7,162 bases of DNA from Flavobacteriaceae bacterium. Its GTDB lineage: Bacteria > Bacteroidota > Bacteroidia > Flavobacteriales > Flavobacteriaceae. Where the stretch lies: positions 1 through 7,162 of the forward strand of contig JAQWFV010000109.1 in assembly GCA_029238555.1 (NCBI GenBank), read 5' to 3'. This document shows positions 6,754 to 7,162 of the stretch, in pieces (the first letter of the stretch is position 1; every line of letters starts with the position of its first letter). A program made the translations under genes and the position numbers. The notes beneath the pieces are model-generated. The model was not told where the DNA came from and ran no database searches. It saw nothing but the letters and a program-made list of their open reading frames with translations.

Positions 6754-7044
6754 TTATTTAACTGTTACATTGCTTTTTACACCTTCAACAAATACTTTTG
6801 CAGGTTTAAAAGCGGGAATATTGTGTGCAGGAATCTTGATAGTAGTGTTCTTTGAAATGTTTCTACCAGTTTTTTCTGCTCTTGTTTTTATTATAAAGCT
6901 ACCAAAGCCTCTAAGGTAAACATTATCTCCAGATTCCAAAGAAGTTTTTACTTCTTCCATAAAAGCTTCTACTGTAGCTTGTACGTCTCCTTTTTCAATA
7001 CCAAGTTTTTCTGAGATTTTTGTAACGATATCTGCTTTTGTCAT
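6754..7044 (-). CDS. HU/IHF-family DNA-binding protein
   Basis: This 96-residue nucleoid protein should bind and bend DNA as a dimer. The N-terminal helical part (about 3-40) is followed by GFGSF (46-50), the DNA-binding beta-arm with RAEKTGRNISKNTTIKIPA (55-73), and PAFKPAKVF (77-85), all in standard order and at standard length. The arm tip reads R61-N62-I63, where E. coli HU has RNP; the intercalating proline is replaced by isoleucine. The start at 7044 (MTKADIV) is chosen because it matches the family and lies about 40 nt downstream of a strong promoter box. The longer open frame begins at 7086, inside that box. The 29-residue basic gene follows after 27 nt and probably shares the transcript. 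No Shine-Dalgarno sequence is seen. I cannot tell HU from IHF subunits by sequence alone, so no symbol is given. Confidence 0.95.
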   Translation of the reverse strand: MTKADIVTKISEKLGIEKGDVQATVEAFMEEVKTSLESGDNVYLRGFGSFIIKTRAEKTGRNISKNTTIKIPAHNIPAFKPAKVFVEGVKSNVTVK

Positions 7045-7083
7045 GTTGTATGATATATAATCTGTACTATTTTTTTCGGGTTG

Positions 7084-7091
7084 CAAATATA
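7084..7091 (-). promoter_or_regulatory. HU-gene promoter, -7 element TATATTTG
   Basis: The minus strand has TATATTTG, a perfect match to the Bacteroidota -7 consensus TAnnTTTG, about 40 nt before the HU start. The upstream sequence is very A/T-rich, but a clean -33 TTTG box at the usual distance is not evident. Its position rules out translation from the earlier in-frame ATG at 7086. Confidence 0.68.
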
Positions 7092-7146
7092 TAAATTAAA
7101 TTCAATCTTTTATTCTAATGGACTTAATTTTAAGTTAATAAAGGCC

Positions 7147-7154
7147 TACTTTTG
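7147..7154 (+). promoter_or_regulatory. Outward promoter, -7 element TACTTTTG, for a gene beyond the right edge
   Basis: TACTTTTG on the plus strand matches TAnnTTTG exactly and ends 8 nt before the window does. It points away from the HU promoter, so 7045-7162 looks like a divergent intergenic region. mutY is a plausible neighbour from my memory of flavobacterial gene order, but nothing inside the window shows it. The -33 region is not clear. Confidence 0.45.
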
Positions 7155-7162
7155 ACATTCAT

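Noticed and set aside
7045..7086. Earlier in-frame ATG adding 14 residues to the HU protein
   Set aside because: The codon lies inside the TATATTTG promoter box, so it would not be in the mRNA; family members start at MTKADIV.
7122..7135. Inverted repeat ACTTAA-TT-TTAAGT as an operator
   Set aside because: Nearly all A/T with short arms in a very A/T-rich stretch, so chance occurrence is likely without conservation data.

Overview
The window looks like ordinary chromosomal DNA from a Bacteroidota bacterium, most likely family Flavobacteriaceae. The evidence is low G+C, protein sequences of flavobacterial type, start codons that almost all lack a Shine-Dalgarno (SD) sequence, and -7 promoter boxes of the Bacteroidota form TAnnTTTG. 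No phage, insertion sequence, CRISPR array, tRNA or rRNA is visible. No obviously new multi-gene system is present. The interest lies in small features: a tiny basic gene, a degenerate repeat array, RNA hairpins, and departures from family norms in core proteins.

Left part, plus strand (1-2645). The 3' end of atpD (F1 beta) is followed by atpC (a short epsilon) and a strong intrinsic terminator. Only 12 nt after the terminator's T-tract a TonB-dependent outer-membrane receptor of BtuB-like size begins.

Middle, minus strand (2698-4952). A multi-pass membrane glycosyltransferase of the GT39/ArnT-like type converges on the receptor gene. Upstream of it is a 184-nt gap filled by about seven degenerate 17-22-nt tandem repeats, then recX. 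The recX start is placed at 4870, because the longer open frame runs through the rng terminator and into rng itself.

Right part, minus strand (4950-7162). Transcription order is HU-family DNA-binding protein, then a 29-residue Lys/Arg-rich ribosomal-type protein, a terminator, and then rng (RNase E/G family) with its own terminator. The 29-residue gene is the only one of the seven complete genes with an evident SD sequence. The HU promoter has a perfect TATATTTG box. A second perfect box (TACTTTTG) near the right edge points outward on the plus strand, so a divergent gene probably starts just beyond the window.

Together the genes cover ATP synthesis, outer-membrane uptake, envelope glycosylation, control of recombination, RNA processing, chromosome architecture and translation. 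Apart from atpD-atpC and the HU/small-protein pair, neighbours appear to be separate transcription units.
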